Assembly: GCA_958295665.1 (NCBI GenBank)
Contig: OY282558.1
Coordinates: forward strand, 311,274,092 to 311,338,091
Reading direction: 5' to 3'
Length of the DNA stretch: 64,000 nucleotides
DNA from: Tipula vernalis
Taxonomy: Eukaryota; Arthropoda; Insecta; Diptera; Tipulidae
Part shown: in pieces, positions 22,725-34,508 of the stretch
Position numbering within the stretch: the stretch's first letter is position 1
Layout: the number at the start of each line of letters is the position of its first letter
Program-made: the position numbers and the translations under genes
The notes under the pieces: model-generated
What the model was told of the DNA's origin: nothing
Database searches by the model: none
What the model saw: the letters and a program-made list of their open reading frames with translations, nothing else

Positions 22725-24385
22725 TACAATTGTGTCGCTGGATATGTCGCTGGATTTTTGGTTTCCAGCCTCTGGTATTTTGTCCGATAAGCAACAATTT
22801 AATACGGTATTAGCAGCCGTTGATCCGTCATTGATACCACAACTACGAGGAATTATTGATGCCACCCCAAATACCAAATAATACGAATATAAAAAAAAAG
22901 AATTAATTGAACATTTTTCCGAAAGTCAGCAGCGACGACTCAACCGGTTATTACCCGAAATGCCACTGGGCGACCTAAAGCCTAGTCAGCTCTTTCATGA
23001 AATGCGCCGAGTTGCTGGTAATTCTATAAATGATGCGGCCCTTAAAGATCTGTGGGCTCGAAGCGAATCTTCCCATTCATAATTGTATCATCGGGAATTA
23101 AAAGTCGAAATAGCTGAATTATCTAAACAAATTCAAAAATTGTGGTCACGAGGACTAAGTCGCTCTCGCTCCACATCACGTGCGCGAAGTCAAACACCGA
23201 GCGAACATTATGGGGAATGCTGGTACCATCGACGATTTGGCAAACAGTCGTTTAAATGTCGCAGTCCCTGTCGATATAAAAAGCAGAGTGCGACTGGATC
23301 AAGTGGGGAACAATGAAACGCGTCTGTCGTTGACACAAGTTTATCCGATTATCAATCATCTTTTGTCAACATACGAAGATTATCCATTACGGACAAAAAA
23401 TCAGCTATCAAATTTCTCATCGATACGGGCGCAGATGTATCCGTATTAACGCACACGTCAAACGAGAGAAATACTCCAACCGACTATAAACTGTTTGCAG
23501 CAAACGGAACAACGATTAATATTTATGGCAAAAAACGAGTTAAGGTGGATCTTAATTTGCGACGAGATTTCGAATGGGAATTTTTCATTGCGGACGTCAA
23601 CACACCAATTATTGGGGCCGATTTTATTCGTAACTTCGATTTACTCATTGATTTGAAGGGAGCTCGCCTGGTGGATAATATTACTAGGTTAGCGACAGCT
23701 TGTGGCCCCCACCAATTTCATACTGCAGAAATCAAAACATTTGATCCACAATCGCCATTTGCCAACCTATTAGCCGAATTCGCAGACATTACAAAATTAG
23801 GTAATCCGCCCCACATCGAAAATTCGAATATCGTACACCGCATCGAAACAACAAGTCAACCAACTTTTGCTCGACCACGAAGATTGGATCCTGAGAGGCT
23901 AGCTGCTGCAAAAGATGAATTTGAATATTTGATGAAAATTGGTATTTGCCGTCCATCTACTAGTAACTGGGCCAGCCCCTTGCACATGGTCAGAAAATCT
24001 GCCGGAACATGGCGGCCCTGTGGAGATTACAGAGCATTGAATGCACAGACAGTGCCTGATCGGTACCCGATACCGTATATTCATGATTGCACGACTATTT
24101 TAAACGGATAAGTTGTATTTTGTAAAATAGACCTCCAAAAAGCATTTCATCAGGTGCCAATTCATCCAACCGATATTCCGAAAACAGCCATCACGACTCC
24201 GTTTGGTCTGTATGAATTTACATTCATGACGTTTGGGTTGCGAAATGCGCCCCAAACATTTCAACGGCTAATACATGAGGCATTGAGGGGTTTGCAGTTT
24301 GTTTTTCCGTACTTTAACGATATTTTGATTGCATCGGAAAACATCAATGAACATGAGGAACACTTACGATTGGTATTCGAACGCC
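22725..24385 (+). pseudogene. Ty3/gypsy (CsRn1-like) gag-protease-RT pseudogene
   Basis: The plus strand encodes, in order: Gag ('DKQQFNTVLAAVDPSLIPQL', then 'LIEHFSESQQRRLNRLLPEM' and 'LGDLKPSQLFHEMR'), the CHCC-like motif 'CWYHRRFGKQSFKCRSPC' (about 23219-23270), an aspartic protease with '[13 protein letters not shown]' (about 23410-23450) and '[15 protein letters not shown]', and a reverse transcriptase from '[17 protein letters not shown]' through '[20 protein letters not shown]' and '[14 protein letters not shown]'. The catalytic box reads Y-F-N-D where Y-x-D-D is expected, so one catalytic aspartate is lost. Breaks include stops near 22879, 23081 and 24110 and a frame change in the protease. 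The element ends abruptly after 'LRLVFERLL' at about 24385. RNase H, integrase and both LTRs are absent. Confidence 0.85.
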
Positions 24386-25060
24386 TGTTACGTGGCCGGA
24401 CAGGAACAGCACAGCCCACAGTCCAAGTTGGGGGACCACGGATATGGGACCCGAACCCAAAACTCCAACTCACCTCAGCAGCCAAGTTGCCCAGGCTACT
24501 CCTAGAAGTGAGTTGGCATCAGGAACGAGTCTGCACCCGGTCATCGCTGAACCCCGAACCAATCGTCCACTACATGCCGCACGATGCCGTAAACGACACC
24601 CTTGCAGTGGAGGATGGACGAACTGGACTGTAAGATGTGGCACCCGTTCCATCACGCAAACAGAAATTTTTGTCCACGGAGTCCTTCACCTGCAGCTTAA
24701 AGTCTGGCTATGGCTCAGTCCTGAGGGAGTAGGTGGGGTGGTGAAGGCCCATCCGCAGATTATGTCGCTGCTAACTCCTGTTGACACAACACTTCACCTA
24801 CACTATTACAACACACACATTTCCTCGATGACTCTCACACTTTTTTCTTTAAATTAAAGACACATATTTACTATACCACGTTATAAATAATATTACTTTT
24901 TATTGTGCTTTGGAATGTTAACAAGAAAAAAACCCAATCGTATCCGAGGCACGATATCCTCATTCCCGATGAAGGGCTGAACCGCCACGGGCACGGTGGG
25001 AACCACGAAAACTGATGATCTGCGGACTATGAGCTCACACCCGTCGATCACTAGAATTAT
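24386..25060. other. GC-rich block of unknown origin
   Basis: Exactly where the RT stops, base composition jumps to roughly even A+T/G+C and stays high to about 25060. Open frames exist on both strands (24444-24857 plus, 24470-24655 minus, 24893-25168 minus) but none resembles a known protein, and proline/arginine-rich readings are typical of GC-rich non-coding DNA. It could be the 5' region of an unidentified LINE or a fragment of another element. I see no TIR or target duplication. Confidence 0.5.
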
Positions 25061-25534
25061 AAAAAAAAATATGTCTGACATGCTGCAATAAACATTACGG
25101 TTAAAACTTTCCACAAAACTTAAAATTTGGATTAATCGCAAATTATCGCCAAGAAATAAAGAATTCACTAATTTAACTTTGGAATATTTTTGATGGTTGA
25201 TGCTAATGCCAATTATTTGTAAATCTCTTAATTTATTTATTTATTTTATTGATCTCCATATCTAAAATACCCTTTTACAAAATTTTGCTAATCTAATTAC
25301 AAAACAAGTTACAAAATTACATTAACTTTCCATAAAAAAAAAAAAAAAATTATAAATGTGAATAAGGACAGCTACTTTGTGAATAATAGACAAGGAAATT
25401 TGGAGATTTCCGTGAACAAAAAATCGGTCAATTTTTGAAATTACCATTAAAATCTTATAATGTAAATAATGTACATACTTAAGATTAAAATCACACAAGA
25501 AAAATAATAAAATACGAATAATTGAACTGAATAG

Positions 25535-26960
25535 TTATTTTAATACTTTAAAAAAATATTCACAATCATTCAACTCAAAAAGCAAGATTTTCAGGAATCT
25601 GCCAAGATTCATTATGCATTTTAAATTTGTTGGTATTTGATTATATAATTGTGGGACAGTGTAGAAATAGGAACGTCTGTAAAGGTGCAACACAACCAGC
25701 ACATTGTATATTTCGTAACCGTTAATTAGTTTCTTTAAGATTACGGTTGCCACTTCGAAGAAAGAACAATTTAAGTACCCTAAAAATATATAAGTTCTTC
25801 ACTCGAAAAATTGGCGCATATTCGAAATCGCCTCAAAACGTTATACACAATTCGAATGATAAACCTTTGAGTATTTACTAATGATTTTAGGTTACTTATG
25901 TATATTCTGCCCCAACAAGCAATTCCATAAGCCAGATGATCTTATTCTTAAAAGATTCCTGTTACAAAGAGTAAACTGGTTTTACACATTGTTTGTATGA
26001 ATTTTAAACTTTAATCCAATGTCTATAGTATCACCCAGATATTTATAAAACTCAACATAATCAATTTTGATACAACTGCTGAGACAGTTCCGATCGCTAA
26101 AATTTGCATACAAGTTTGGAAGACAGTTCTGACGAGTAGTGTTTTCTATTTGAAAATGAGTGGCGCTTTAGATTTATCACTAATAACCATAGAATGACAA
26201 TTGAACCAATGTCATATAATACGTAAGTACCATTTCAAATTACCTGTGATCTCAGACTGTGTTTTACCACTGTACACCAAAGCCAGATCATCTGCAAATG
26301 CAACTGTGATACCCGTTAAGTTAATCTTAAAATATGAATTAATGTAAATCAAGAAGTGTAGCGGTCCTAAAACAGATCCCTGAGGTACTTAGGCAACCAT
26401 TTATATTTACTCGTTGAATTCTATCAGTTAGATAAGATCGAAACTGTGAGTTAGTTATACCTCGGATACCAATAAATGTTAATTTAGACAAGAGTAACTC
26501 GTGATCAGCAGTATCAAAGGCCTTCGACACGTCTAAAAACAAACCATTAACAGCATTTCCTAGGTTTATATTTTCGTATATTGGACGTAGCAGTTCTATC
26601 AAGACATCTTCAGTATACTAATACCTTCACGGAATGCAAATTGTCGATCGGAGAAAAAATTATGTTTTTTCATGAAACACAAAACTCAAGATTTTGCACA
26701 CTTTTCTAATATTTTCGACAATACTGACAAAATTGAGATTGGGCGGTAATTTGAAACGAAATCGCTGCCACCTTTTTTATAAATAGGTATAATCACAGCA
26801 TATTTCAACCTGTTAGGAAAATGTCCACTATTAAAACTTAAATTAAATATATGGCATAAAGGATTGGACATAATACCATATGTGCAAAATGTTTTATGAT
26901 AGTGGTGCTAATGCCATTTGAACTGGTAGAAGAAATATTTTTCAGGGAAACAATAATTGA
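25535..26960 (-). pseudogene. LINE reverse transcriptase, decayed
   Basis: The RT blocks appear in order on the minus strand: 'FPNRLKYAVIIPIYKKGG' with 'YRPISILSVLSKILEK' (26686-26871), 'GLFLDVSKAFDTADHELLL' with 'GIRGITNSQFRSYLTDRIQ' (26339-26602), and the catalytic 'AFADDLALVY' (about 26283-26310). The thumb segment 'AYGIACWGRIYI' lies near 25900 and the C-terminal 'LYNQIPTNLK' at 25535-25753. The catalytic FADD is intact, but frameshifts and stops separate the blocks. The upstream RT region begins near 26960 with remnants of the K-A-x-G-x-D-G-I motif. It is related to the fragment at 810-1110. Confidence 0.85.
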
Positions 26961-27269
26961 ATAAATTCCATTTTCATGGACCGGAAATAAGAAAAATTGG
27001 TATTTACACTAACCGAACGATTGGTGATATGCTGTTAATCCAAACTTCCGTTAGAAAAATAATTTGTGGCTCTGAATTGAATGATGCTAAATGGGAAACT
27101 AGATGAGTACTATATTAGCACGCATACTTCTAATATTTTGATGAATAATCCAAAAGAAGTTGCTTTTATTTACACTTGAATCTGTAGGATAACTATGTTA
27201 CTAAGATTAGTATTCATATTATATATAACAAATAATAAAAACTTAATGAAAAATTATCTTACTTTTCCA

Positions 27270-28132
27270 AAATCACTAGTACAGTTAATTTGATCAGCTC
27301 ACCTCTGTCAATCCTTCTCAAAAAAATATTGCCATTACGAATCCACAAATATTTAAAATTAATTTGCTTTTTTCAATTTATCGCCTCGAATAAAAGTATC
27401 CTTTTTGCAATGCACAAGCTTTGGTTTATATACACCTTATCATTCACCAATTGACACAACTTAGAATTGTCAAATTTATGTTTTGTTTTGGTTTGAATTA
27501 TTTTATCTTTAGTTTGTCTTCTGATGAATCTAATGTAGATAGGTGAGATTGTTTGAGAAAATTTTCTAATTTTTCTGTAGCGATAATCTATCTCATCAAG
27601 TGAATATTAATTTCCAATCCTTTGCTTAAAACATCAATAACAGTATCATCCACTTTTCCATCTTCTTGGAGAGAAATACCGAGTAATTTGATTGAATTTT
27701 GTCTCCAAAACTTGTTCTAAATAGTCAACTCTTGATTGCAGTTCACCTAAGTGCTTTTTCAACGTTAAATTTTCATTCACCAAAGCGTCAATTTTATTGA
27801 CTGATAATTGCAATGTCTTTAATTTGCTAGTTAAGTTGATGTTTTGGGTGGTATAATTTTTTTTTTATTTCATTTAGCTCATTATAAATTTTGTTCAAAG
27901 TCAAGTTGTTGGTTGACTTTGTAGGTGTCGTAGGGAAAGCGTCAACCATTACATTACCCTTCAATTTACTTAGGCAACATTTACACTTCCAAACTCTCTT
28001 TTCAGTTCTCATAAAGTCAACAATTTCACATACGGCATAAAACATTAGAGTAGATACACTACAGTTCATTTTATAATTATCATGACTAATTTTTTGTTGG
28101 GGGATACCCAAAATACTGTAATTACGGTACAT
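27270..28132 (-). pseudogene. LINE ORF1 protein, decayed
   Basis: From the ATG near 28132 the protein has a cysteine-rich N-terminal patch ending 'KRVWKCKCCLSKLKGN', resembling the degenerate PHD-type finger of CR1/jockey ORF1. A leucine-rich coiled-coil follows ('LTLNKIYNELNEIKKKL', then 'LTLKKHLGELQSRVDYLE'). After breaks comes a C-terminal domain with 'KLCQLVNDKVYINQSLC', 'AKRILLFEAIN' and 'FKYLWIRNGNIFLRR'. That last part is the typical nucleic-acid-binding tail of CR1-type ORF1 (Y-I-N-E-x-L, then Y-x-x-W-x-x-x-G-x-I-F-x-R). Several stops and frameshifts lie between 27640 and 27850. The protein would normally coat element RNA and assist target-primed reverse transcription. Confidence 0.7.
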
Positions 28133-28289
28133 TTTTATATTTTTACTTTAACAACGTAGATCTTCATATGAATTATAGAATTATATCAGTTATTTCAATT
28201 AAATAGACAAAATTGTATTAAAACTTCATTCATGATCAGTGTGTTTATATTTTAATTCTGAATAAACTTGTTCGATTTTTGTTATTTAA

Positions 28290-31005
28290 TCAATTCAGAC
28301 CTAGATTTATTAGTTTTATTAGCGGACCAAAGATTCGACTGTTTCCATTTAATCGGAATTCCTTACGGTCTGCCATGAAAAAAAAAGCATTGCTAGATAA
28401 GTTTGAAATGGTTTGGATTGCAAATAAAGTAGCATATAAGGAATCCATTACACAAACTACACCAATTTTTTGTTTATTGCTACCGGAACCGAGTGGATTA
28501 TTTGGTACAAAATCATCAAAATAAACAAAGAGGGGCAACACTAAAACATTCTCGGGTTCATTCAATTTTGCTATCGTATTTTTCCAACTAAAACTTTGAA
28601 TAAGATTTGTAACACATGGATTAACACTACTCTTTAGCTCATCGATATAAGTTAGGATATCCTTTAACAAATCAGTCATATTAACTAGCTTATAAAATAA
28701 ATCTGTCAAATTAATTAATTGAACTGTAACATTTTTCCTTCTAATAATACTTCTATTACAAAAGTCCGTCAGACAAACCGCTGATATTACTACATGTGTT
28801 TCTGGGAAGGTTAAAAAATGGACATCCTTTAGTTCCATGAACAACTTATATTCTGATCGAAGCATACAACATTCGGATAAGTATTGCAAATATGTACTTA
28901 TTTTATTTGAACTGTTATTTACCTTTGATATTACATTATTTATATAAGACTGAAAGATATTAAAGTTTTGTTTTAAAATTAATAACTTTCAAAATATATT
29001 GATGAACTAGGTGAATCAAATCAAATTTTATTATCATCTGGTTCAAAAAGAACTAATTCATTTTTAACAGTTTCTAATAATCCATTATTATGACACTTAT
29101 TTAAATGATGACGTAAAGAAAAATCATACGATATTTTCTGATACAATTATTAAATGGGCATGGAAACCCCAGAAAATGATACTGTTTTATATGACCGTTG
29201 TGAATTGAATTTTGCAGATATGACAATAAATCATTTTTAAGTATTTCTGTATTCTGAACTGTTCAACTATTTTATAAGCAGTTCGATATTTGGGAATATT
29301 GTTTTTGAAATATTCACATTAAAAAATACTTGTTCCACTAATACCCAAATATGATTTCATTCCTGAGGAAATGATATGTTCAATCCACAAAAAATGTTAA
29401 TGCACGACTTGAAGTCAGATAATATGTTTTCCGTATATATCGTTTTATCTGCAAGCGAAATTAAAGCTGTTGGATTTGTTAGGTTACCCAATAATGAAAT
29501 CCTAAGTTCTTTAATTAATGGTTTTGCTTTCTCGGCTTCGGCTTCCTACTAAAAAAAAAATATATCAAAAATAAGAATAAAAACTTCCCTTTTTATGTAA
29601 TTAATACCTCAAAATCTTGAATAAAAATTTCGTGAACTTCCAATTTGCTTGGTTTCATGTAATGTGTGGTAGGAATAGAAAGCAAATTGCCTCTCTTGAT
29701 TTTAGATCTATTAGTACAACTAAAAATAAAATATTATTAAAACCCGAGCCAGTAAGTTTTAATTCAAATAAAAGTAAGTGTAATGTTTTACTTACTTTCA
29801 TCTGTCAATATAGCCACATATTTTTTAACAATCGAGCTTTTAAAACATTCGGCCTTGGTAATCATTTTCTCTGCTATTATTCTAAACTCAGCGTCCAAAG
29901 ATGGTCTAATATCCGCGGGTAACGTAATTTGGCATCAATTTCAATCTGTATTGGAAAATTAAAATATGAATTAAGAATATTTAAACTAAATAATAAGCCA
30001 ATTTCAGCCCTTTTGGTTCGAGTAAACATAAAAATTGATTTATATATTCGTGAGTAGTACTTATTTCTGAATAAAGTAATGAAACTCGTCTGGTATGTGT
30101 ATTTTTTCAATGTTCAATTATTTCTTGCCAAAGGAGTTACATCCGAACTCGTGAATTCTTATTCGGATACAAATTTAAATGTTAATTTACGGTGAGTTAT
30201 GACACCAGCTTGGGAGAAAATATTTTTTTTATTATAGTCAGCGTCAAAAAGCTACCCTCTTGTCGGCCTTCCTTTCTCTGCTGGTGTATAGTATACATTT
30301 TTGCACTCAGTATTTTGATTAAAAATCTTCAGTATTTTGTCAGCCATTTGATCAAAGTTGTCCTTTTCCAACCTTAATCGCCAATGAGGAAAAAATTTGA
30401 TATTACTTTTAAAAGTATAAAAACTCACCAAATACTTACACAGTTTCTGGCTTATTATCTAAAACATTGTTTATAATGGTTTTCGAAATTTTAATGCAAT
30501 CATTATTATTCAGAGATGCAGGATTTTTCTTATATTTTGAAATAACTTCTGGCACCGAAATGGTAATTAGAGTGTGCAAATCCTATAAATAATTTAAATA
30601 TTTGGTGTCAGTAGTAGTTAATACGATTATACTATATTATATTTCTTAATTCATTACATTAACTATATACCTTGTTTTTGTGAAAATTTAAAAATTCAAT
30701 TTCTACCACACATGAAATTGTTCTAACAATTTTCGGCGGAGAGCATCTGAATCATCTTCTATATTTCTCGACAATCTTTTGCTGCAGTCATCATTAGTAT
30801 TAGGATCAAAACTATTATTTTGGTTTTTAATGTTAATCACTAATTCTGAAATGTTGGCACAGGGAGTTTCATTCCTAATTTGACCTTGTTTATTAACAAA
30901 TCCAGCAGCCGCATTAATGCTTTCTTCTTGATGATGTGTTATATCTCACATCACATAACTATACCAACGTCCAATGTTTTTTGTTCTAATGTTTGCGGAC
31001 AACAT
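28290..31005 (-). pseudogene. Multi-exon pseudogene of an arthropod repeat-gene family
   Basis: Six exon-like blocks lie in order on the minus strand. E1 (31005-30722) is an acidic, Asn-rich start. E2 (30582-30440) reads 'DLHTLITISVPEVISKY'. E3 (30372 to about 30130) reads 'EKDNFDQMADKILKIF' and 'NVYYTPAEKGRPTRG'. E4 (about 29945-29796) reads 'DAEFRIIAEKMITKAECFK'. E5 spans 29719-29608. E6 (about 29545-28290) includes 'FSLRHHLNKCH' (zinc-finger-like) and 'NVLVLPLFVYFDDFVPNNP'. E2 ends at a GTAAGT donor and E3 starts after an AG. Joining them keeps the frame across a split codon, so the introns look genuine. E4 and E5 also have GT donors, and E5 and E6 have pyrimidine-rich AG acceptors. Stops in E1, E3 and E6 make it a pseudogene. 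The YTPxxK and LPLFVYFDD motifs are known to me from large uncharacterised, often multi-copy arthropod proteins; function is unknown. E4-E6 might belong to a second copy. Confidence 0.6.
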
Positions 31006-31440
31006 TACTTTAAATTTTATTACTGTTTGTATTGGAAACATTCTTACAGTTTTACATAAACACTGAAATATTCGACACCAATACTTTTACCAATCAAATG
31101 TTTAAACACTTATTTTTTCAGTGTAGCTTTATTTGCATTTTTTGTAGAAATAAACTCTTTAAAATCAACGAATATTTGGAAATGAAATGATTGATTTTAT
31201 TTCCGTTTTATTGCGAATCGTATAGATTCACGCCGTCATATTTACTTTACAGCGAACATATTTTACCAAAAAACAACTAATTGAATATTCATATTTATTG
31301 ACCATTTTTAAAATTATTGCACATTTGATAAAAATGAATTATACTACATTTCAAAACGACAATTTGGAAATACTAGAAATGCTCTCAACTTTAGATTATT
31401 ATACCTAATTATAATTAAAAAATTCATTAACTAGTTTATT
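31006..31440. other. No gene recognised
   Basis: AT-rich spacer between the multi-exon pseudogene and a plus-strand LINE fragment. The promoter of the pseudogene, if any remains, would lie here, but I see no defined element. Confidence 0.4.
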
Positions 31441-31735
31441 CTACAGAGGGCAAAAGTTATTTATTGACTTACCCAATATAATTAAAGAAGGTTCAATAGC
31501 TTCATTTAAAGTGTATGTACAGAAAAAACTTTTTAGTGAATACCTAACGGAGTACAAGTATATGTACATAATACTCCAACAAATCTTGAATAAGGTTATA
31601 AATCTCGAAAAATCAAATAAAATATCAAAAATATCGATGTACCTGTAAGTCAACAACATCTCGAATAACCTCTATTAGGGCAATTTGAATGTATAAAATG
31701 AAACTTTATTGAAAAAAAAAAAAAAAAAAAAGAAA
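31441..31735 (+). pseudogene. 3' end of a 5'-truncated LINE with poly-A tail
   Basis: The plus strand reads 'YRGQKLFIDLPNIIKEGSIA', then 'SFKVYVQKKLFSEYL', the usual C-terminus of jockey/CR1-type ORF2 proteins (L-F-N-x-L-P, then S-F-K-x-x-L-K-x-x-L). A short 3' region and an A-rich tail (31711-31740, about 20 A) follow. Everything upstream is missing, as expected from incomplete reverse transcription. No flanking target duplication was found. Confidence 0.65.
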
Positions 31736-31740
31736 AGAAA

Positions 31741-32769
31741 CTTAAAACACCATTTTCGAAAATTAAGGCAACTGGTGGTGGACTACGTAAATATATTAAA
31801 CTAGTTTCGAGAATTTTTAAATGAGTTTCAAAAATTGCGACAAAAGGCGATTACGTAAGAGTTTTTGAGTCATTCCAACCACCTTGGAAATATTCCAACG
31901 TTTGAGGAAATAGGCGTAACTAGAATGGTATTGGTAATTAGTACCATCTGAACAATAGAGGAGATGTTTAGGTTTTGGATGACCCCTTTAGAGATACCAG
32001 CTACACCAGGAGATTTTTATTATTGAATTGACCACCGATGTTCGACATATCCTCCCGACATTCCTGTTTGGCATTAATCCACGAAAGCCCCTGTTTGATT
32101 TTAGATAAAACTATGCTTCTGGGCAATCAATCCTTGGTCCACAATTGGAGACTTCTCATTTAATATAGTTTCGTGAAAGTCCGCTTCAGAGCCGAAATCA
32201 TTTCCTTGGTGAGTTTGATCATTATAATATACTTACATAGCTATATGACCAATTTAATATGAACTTTACATTTTTTTTTTAAATATCTTTTTTATTACTG
32301 TCAATTTTCATAGAAAAAAAGAGAGTTTTGTTAATTATTTATACTCCTTTATTCTCCATTTTCCCGTTATTATCCTTTTAGCCAATATTCATTATTTTTC
32401 ATTTTTTGGCATTTCAATGCAATCATTTGTGATTCATCATAATTTAAAAGTACTGTAAACCACAACATTTAAATTAAAATTATTATTTTTAAGAAGTGTA
32501 CTTCCTAGCTCGTAAGTAATATTTATTTATTTCAATTCCGTTTTCATATCTAAATTGGTCGCTTATTGAATCACAGTAGCTATGGGACAAAAACAAGATA
32601 TTTCTGAGGATACAAAACGGTATGTAACACGACTCTTGAAAGAAACCACCAAAAGAAGGCTAAGCTTATGGCGGCTTCTTTCTTCGGCTACGCTTTATAA
32701 GCGGTTTTCGACAGTAGATTGGAAAAATGTAATCAAAAATTTAAGGTTTAATATATAGGAATCCCATTA
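31741..32769. other. Unassigned; one possible short HTH-like ORF
   Basis: The stretch 31960-32230 is a little less AT-rich but has no recognisable family on either strand. A 58-codon plus-strand ORF at 32582-32758 starts 'MGQKQDISEDTKRYV' and could be the first helix-turn-helix of a Tc1-type transposase. It loses resemblance after about 30 residues and is not claimed as a gene. Confidence 0.35.
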
Positions 32770-33541
32770 TTATGGAAATTGATGACAATGATTGATGCCC
32801 GAAAGTAACCACATCCAATTTTGATGTTCTGTTTGCTTTAGATGCATGTGTTGTATTTGCTTCCTATTTTGGATGTTTTGTTCGTTTATTAACTCGACGT
32901 CGATTAATTTGATTAGTTGCCGATTTGCTTGAAGATTGTGCAGTGCTCCTTGGATTCCTTGTGTTCCTGTTGTGATTTTCAATTACTCGAATTTCTTATC
33001 ATTGAATAGGTTTGTACAATTCCAAAACGTTATAAGGAAGTTGAATTTTAGCGAACGGTTCTCCGGAGCGCAATCTGTTTTCAATATCTACCCTTTGGAA
33101 TTATCTATTAGAATTTTATCCTCTGCCACCTTATTGCTCTTGTTGTTTCGACTTTTGATGTTACATTGCAATTACTTTTAGTCCCCATTACCAATGGTTT
33201 AATGCAATCATCCTGAAACTCCTTTATCTCTGAGTGTTTCTGCACGAAACTTGTGTGACTGGATTCTAAAAAGTTTTTCTTTTGCTTTGACTAGGTATTG
33301 AGAGTAATTACTTAATATTGTGTTGTGAATCGTCCTCTGCTAGTTTTGGCACTTGTAAGATGTACAGGAGTGTTTCGTCATGTATTACTATTTTCGGCAT
33401 TACATATTGAATTGCTTCATCTGGTAATGATATGGTTACGACTAGTAGATCTTTGACTGACGTAATTTCTTTAAGTGAAAGGATCTTGTTGCTTGTCAAT
33501 TCGCCTTTTGTTTTAAGTATCGCGTCCTGAATATCTTCCAA
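32770..33541 (-). pseudogene. Errantivirus env-like fragment
   Basis: The better-preserved frame (33308-33541) has the pattern of the gypsy-type Env ectodomain N-terminal half: an N-x-I-L-S-L-K-E-I segment, a run of hydrophobic strands and a closing 'LLYILQVPKL'. A second frame (32770-32982) carries an Asn/Gln-rich helical part. The two are separated by frameshifts. No signal peptide, cleavage site or transmembrane segment can be seen, so most of the protein is missing. Position downstream of integrase supports the call. It was an envelope-type glycoprotein in the ancestor and is non-functional here. Confidence 0.55.
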
Positions 33542-34087
33542 AATATTGTTTATGGTTGATGATGATATCCATGTTGATGATTATGGTTATCATGTCTATT
33601 TTATCATGACCATTGTAGTATTTATTATCGAACTGTTTACTGTCTTTGTCATAAGCGTTTGTGTCTTGAGTATCGTTGTGGTTTTATTTGGCGAAAATTA
33701 TTAAATTGTTTTCTATACTTTTGTACTATTATACCATAAAGTTATAATTTGTTATTATAAGTTAGATTAATATGATGAACAATTTTTATATTTCCGATTT
33801 GAACTTTACATTATAAGTATTATGAGGTCATTGTTTAAATTCTTAATTTCTAACTTTATGCATTACTCAGATACATTACAATAATTAAAGTAAAATTTTT
33901 GTTTAATTTTATTTAATTCTGTTTTTATTTCTTTTAATTTTCCTATTAGTTTCAAAAGTTTTAAAATTTACATTTTTAATTTCTGTTTCGACCCATCTTG
34001 GTTCCGTTTTGGTTCTAATATTTGGTTTCAGAAACACTAGTTTTTTTTCCGCTAAATTTGGTGGATTTTCTTTTTTGTTATTTTATT

Positions 34088-34506
34088 TTAACATTTTATT
34101 TTTGGTTTTTTCCAGCTTGCTATTGACATTTTGGAATATTTTGTGGGCATGTTGCATAATTCTATGGCGGTATCTATCATGCAACGGATAATTCTATAGC
34201 AGTATGTATTCATATCGGAATTTGGGAATTTGAATTTGTTTGTATTACATATTTCTATGATGGTTGCATGGGTTTTTTGTACTTGTCCGTTTGACTCGGA
34301 CGACAATACATATTCCAATTTAACGCTAAGTTTGGCTAAATATTCTCTGAATTGTGCCAATTCAAAGGTAGTCTCGTGATCTGAGACAATGATATTTTGT
34401 ATTCCGAACAGTGTAAAATATTTAGTTAAAGCTCCTGTTGTGTCCACCAGGTTTTTAGTATTGATTGGTACCATTTGCAAGTGTTTAGAAAATGAGTCTA
34501 TTATTA
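34088..34506 (-). pseudogene. Errantivirus integrase core, broken
   Basis: The minus strand carries the retroviral integrase core from 'IIIDSFSKH' (first Asp) through 'GIQNIIVSDHETTF' (second Asp) to 'SNGQVQKTHATIIEI'. At the place of the third acidic residue, where V-E-R is usual, a glutamine stands, so the catalytic triad is incomplete. The zinc-binding N-terminal domain is missing, cut off by the Tc1 insertion at 34508, and the C-terminal domain has decayed. The function was insertion of element DNA; this copy cannot act. Confidence 0.8.
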
Positions 34507-34508
34507 TA

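Larger units (their letters stand above)
25226..28132 (-). mobile_element. CR1/jockey-like LINE lacking the endonuclease region
   Basis: On the minus strand an ORF1 relic (28132-27270) is followed by an RT relic (about 26960-25535) and a 3' region ending in an AATAAATAAATAAATAA-type microsatellite tail (TTATTTATTTATTTTATT on the plus strand near 25232). Orientation, gene order and tail fit a non-LTR retrotransposon. The apurinic endonuclease that should lie between ORF1 and RT is missing, because only about 300 bases separate them. This copy therefore suffered an internal deletion. No target duplication was recognised. Confidence 0.75.

Noticed and set aside
24444..24857. 137-codon open frame in the GC-rich block
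   Set aside because: Several overlapping frames are open on both strands, as expected from composition; no protein motif.
32582..32758. 58-codon plus-strand ORF starting MGQKQDISEDTK, possibly a Tc1-type helix-turn-helix
   Set aside because: Resemblance fades after about 30 residues, and no further transposase sequence follows. Not enough for a gene call.
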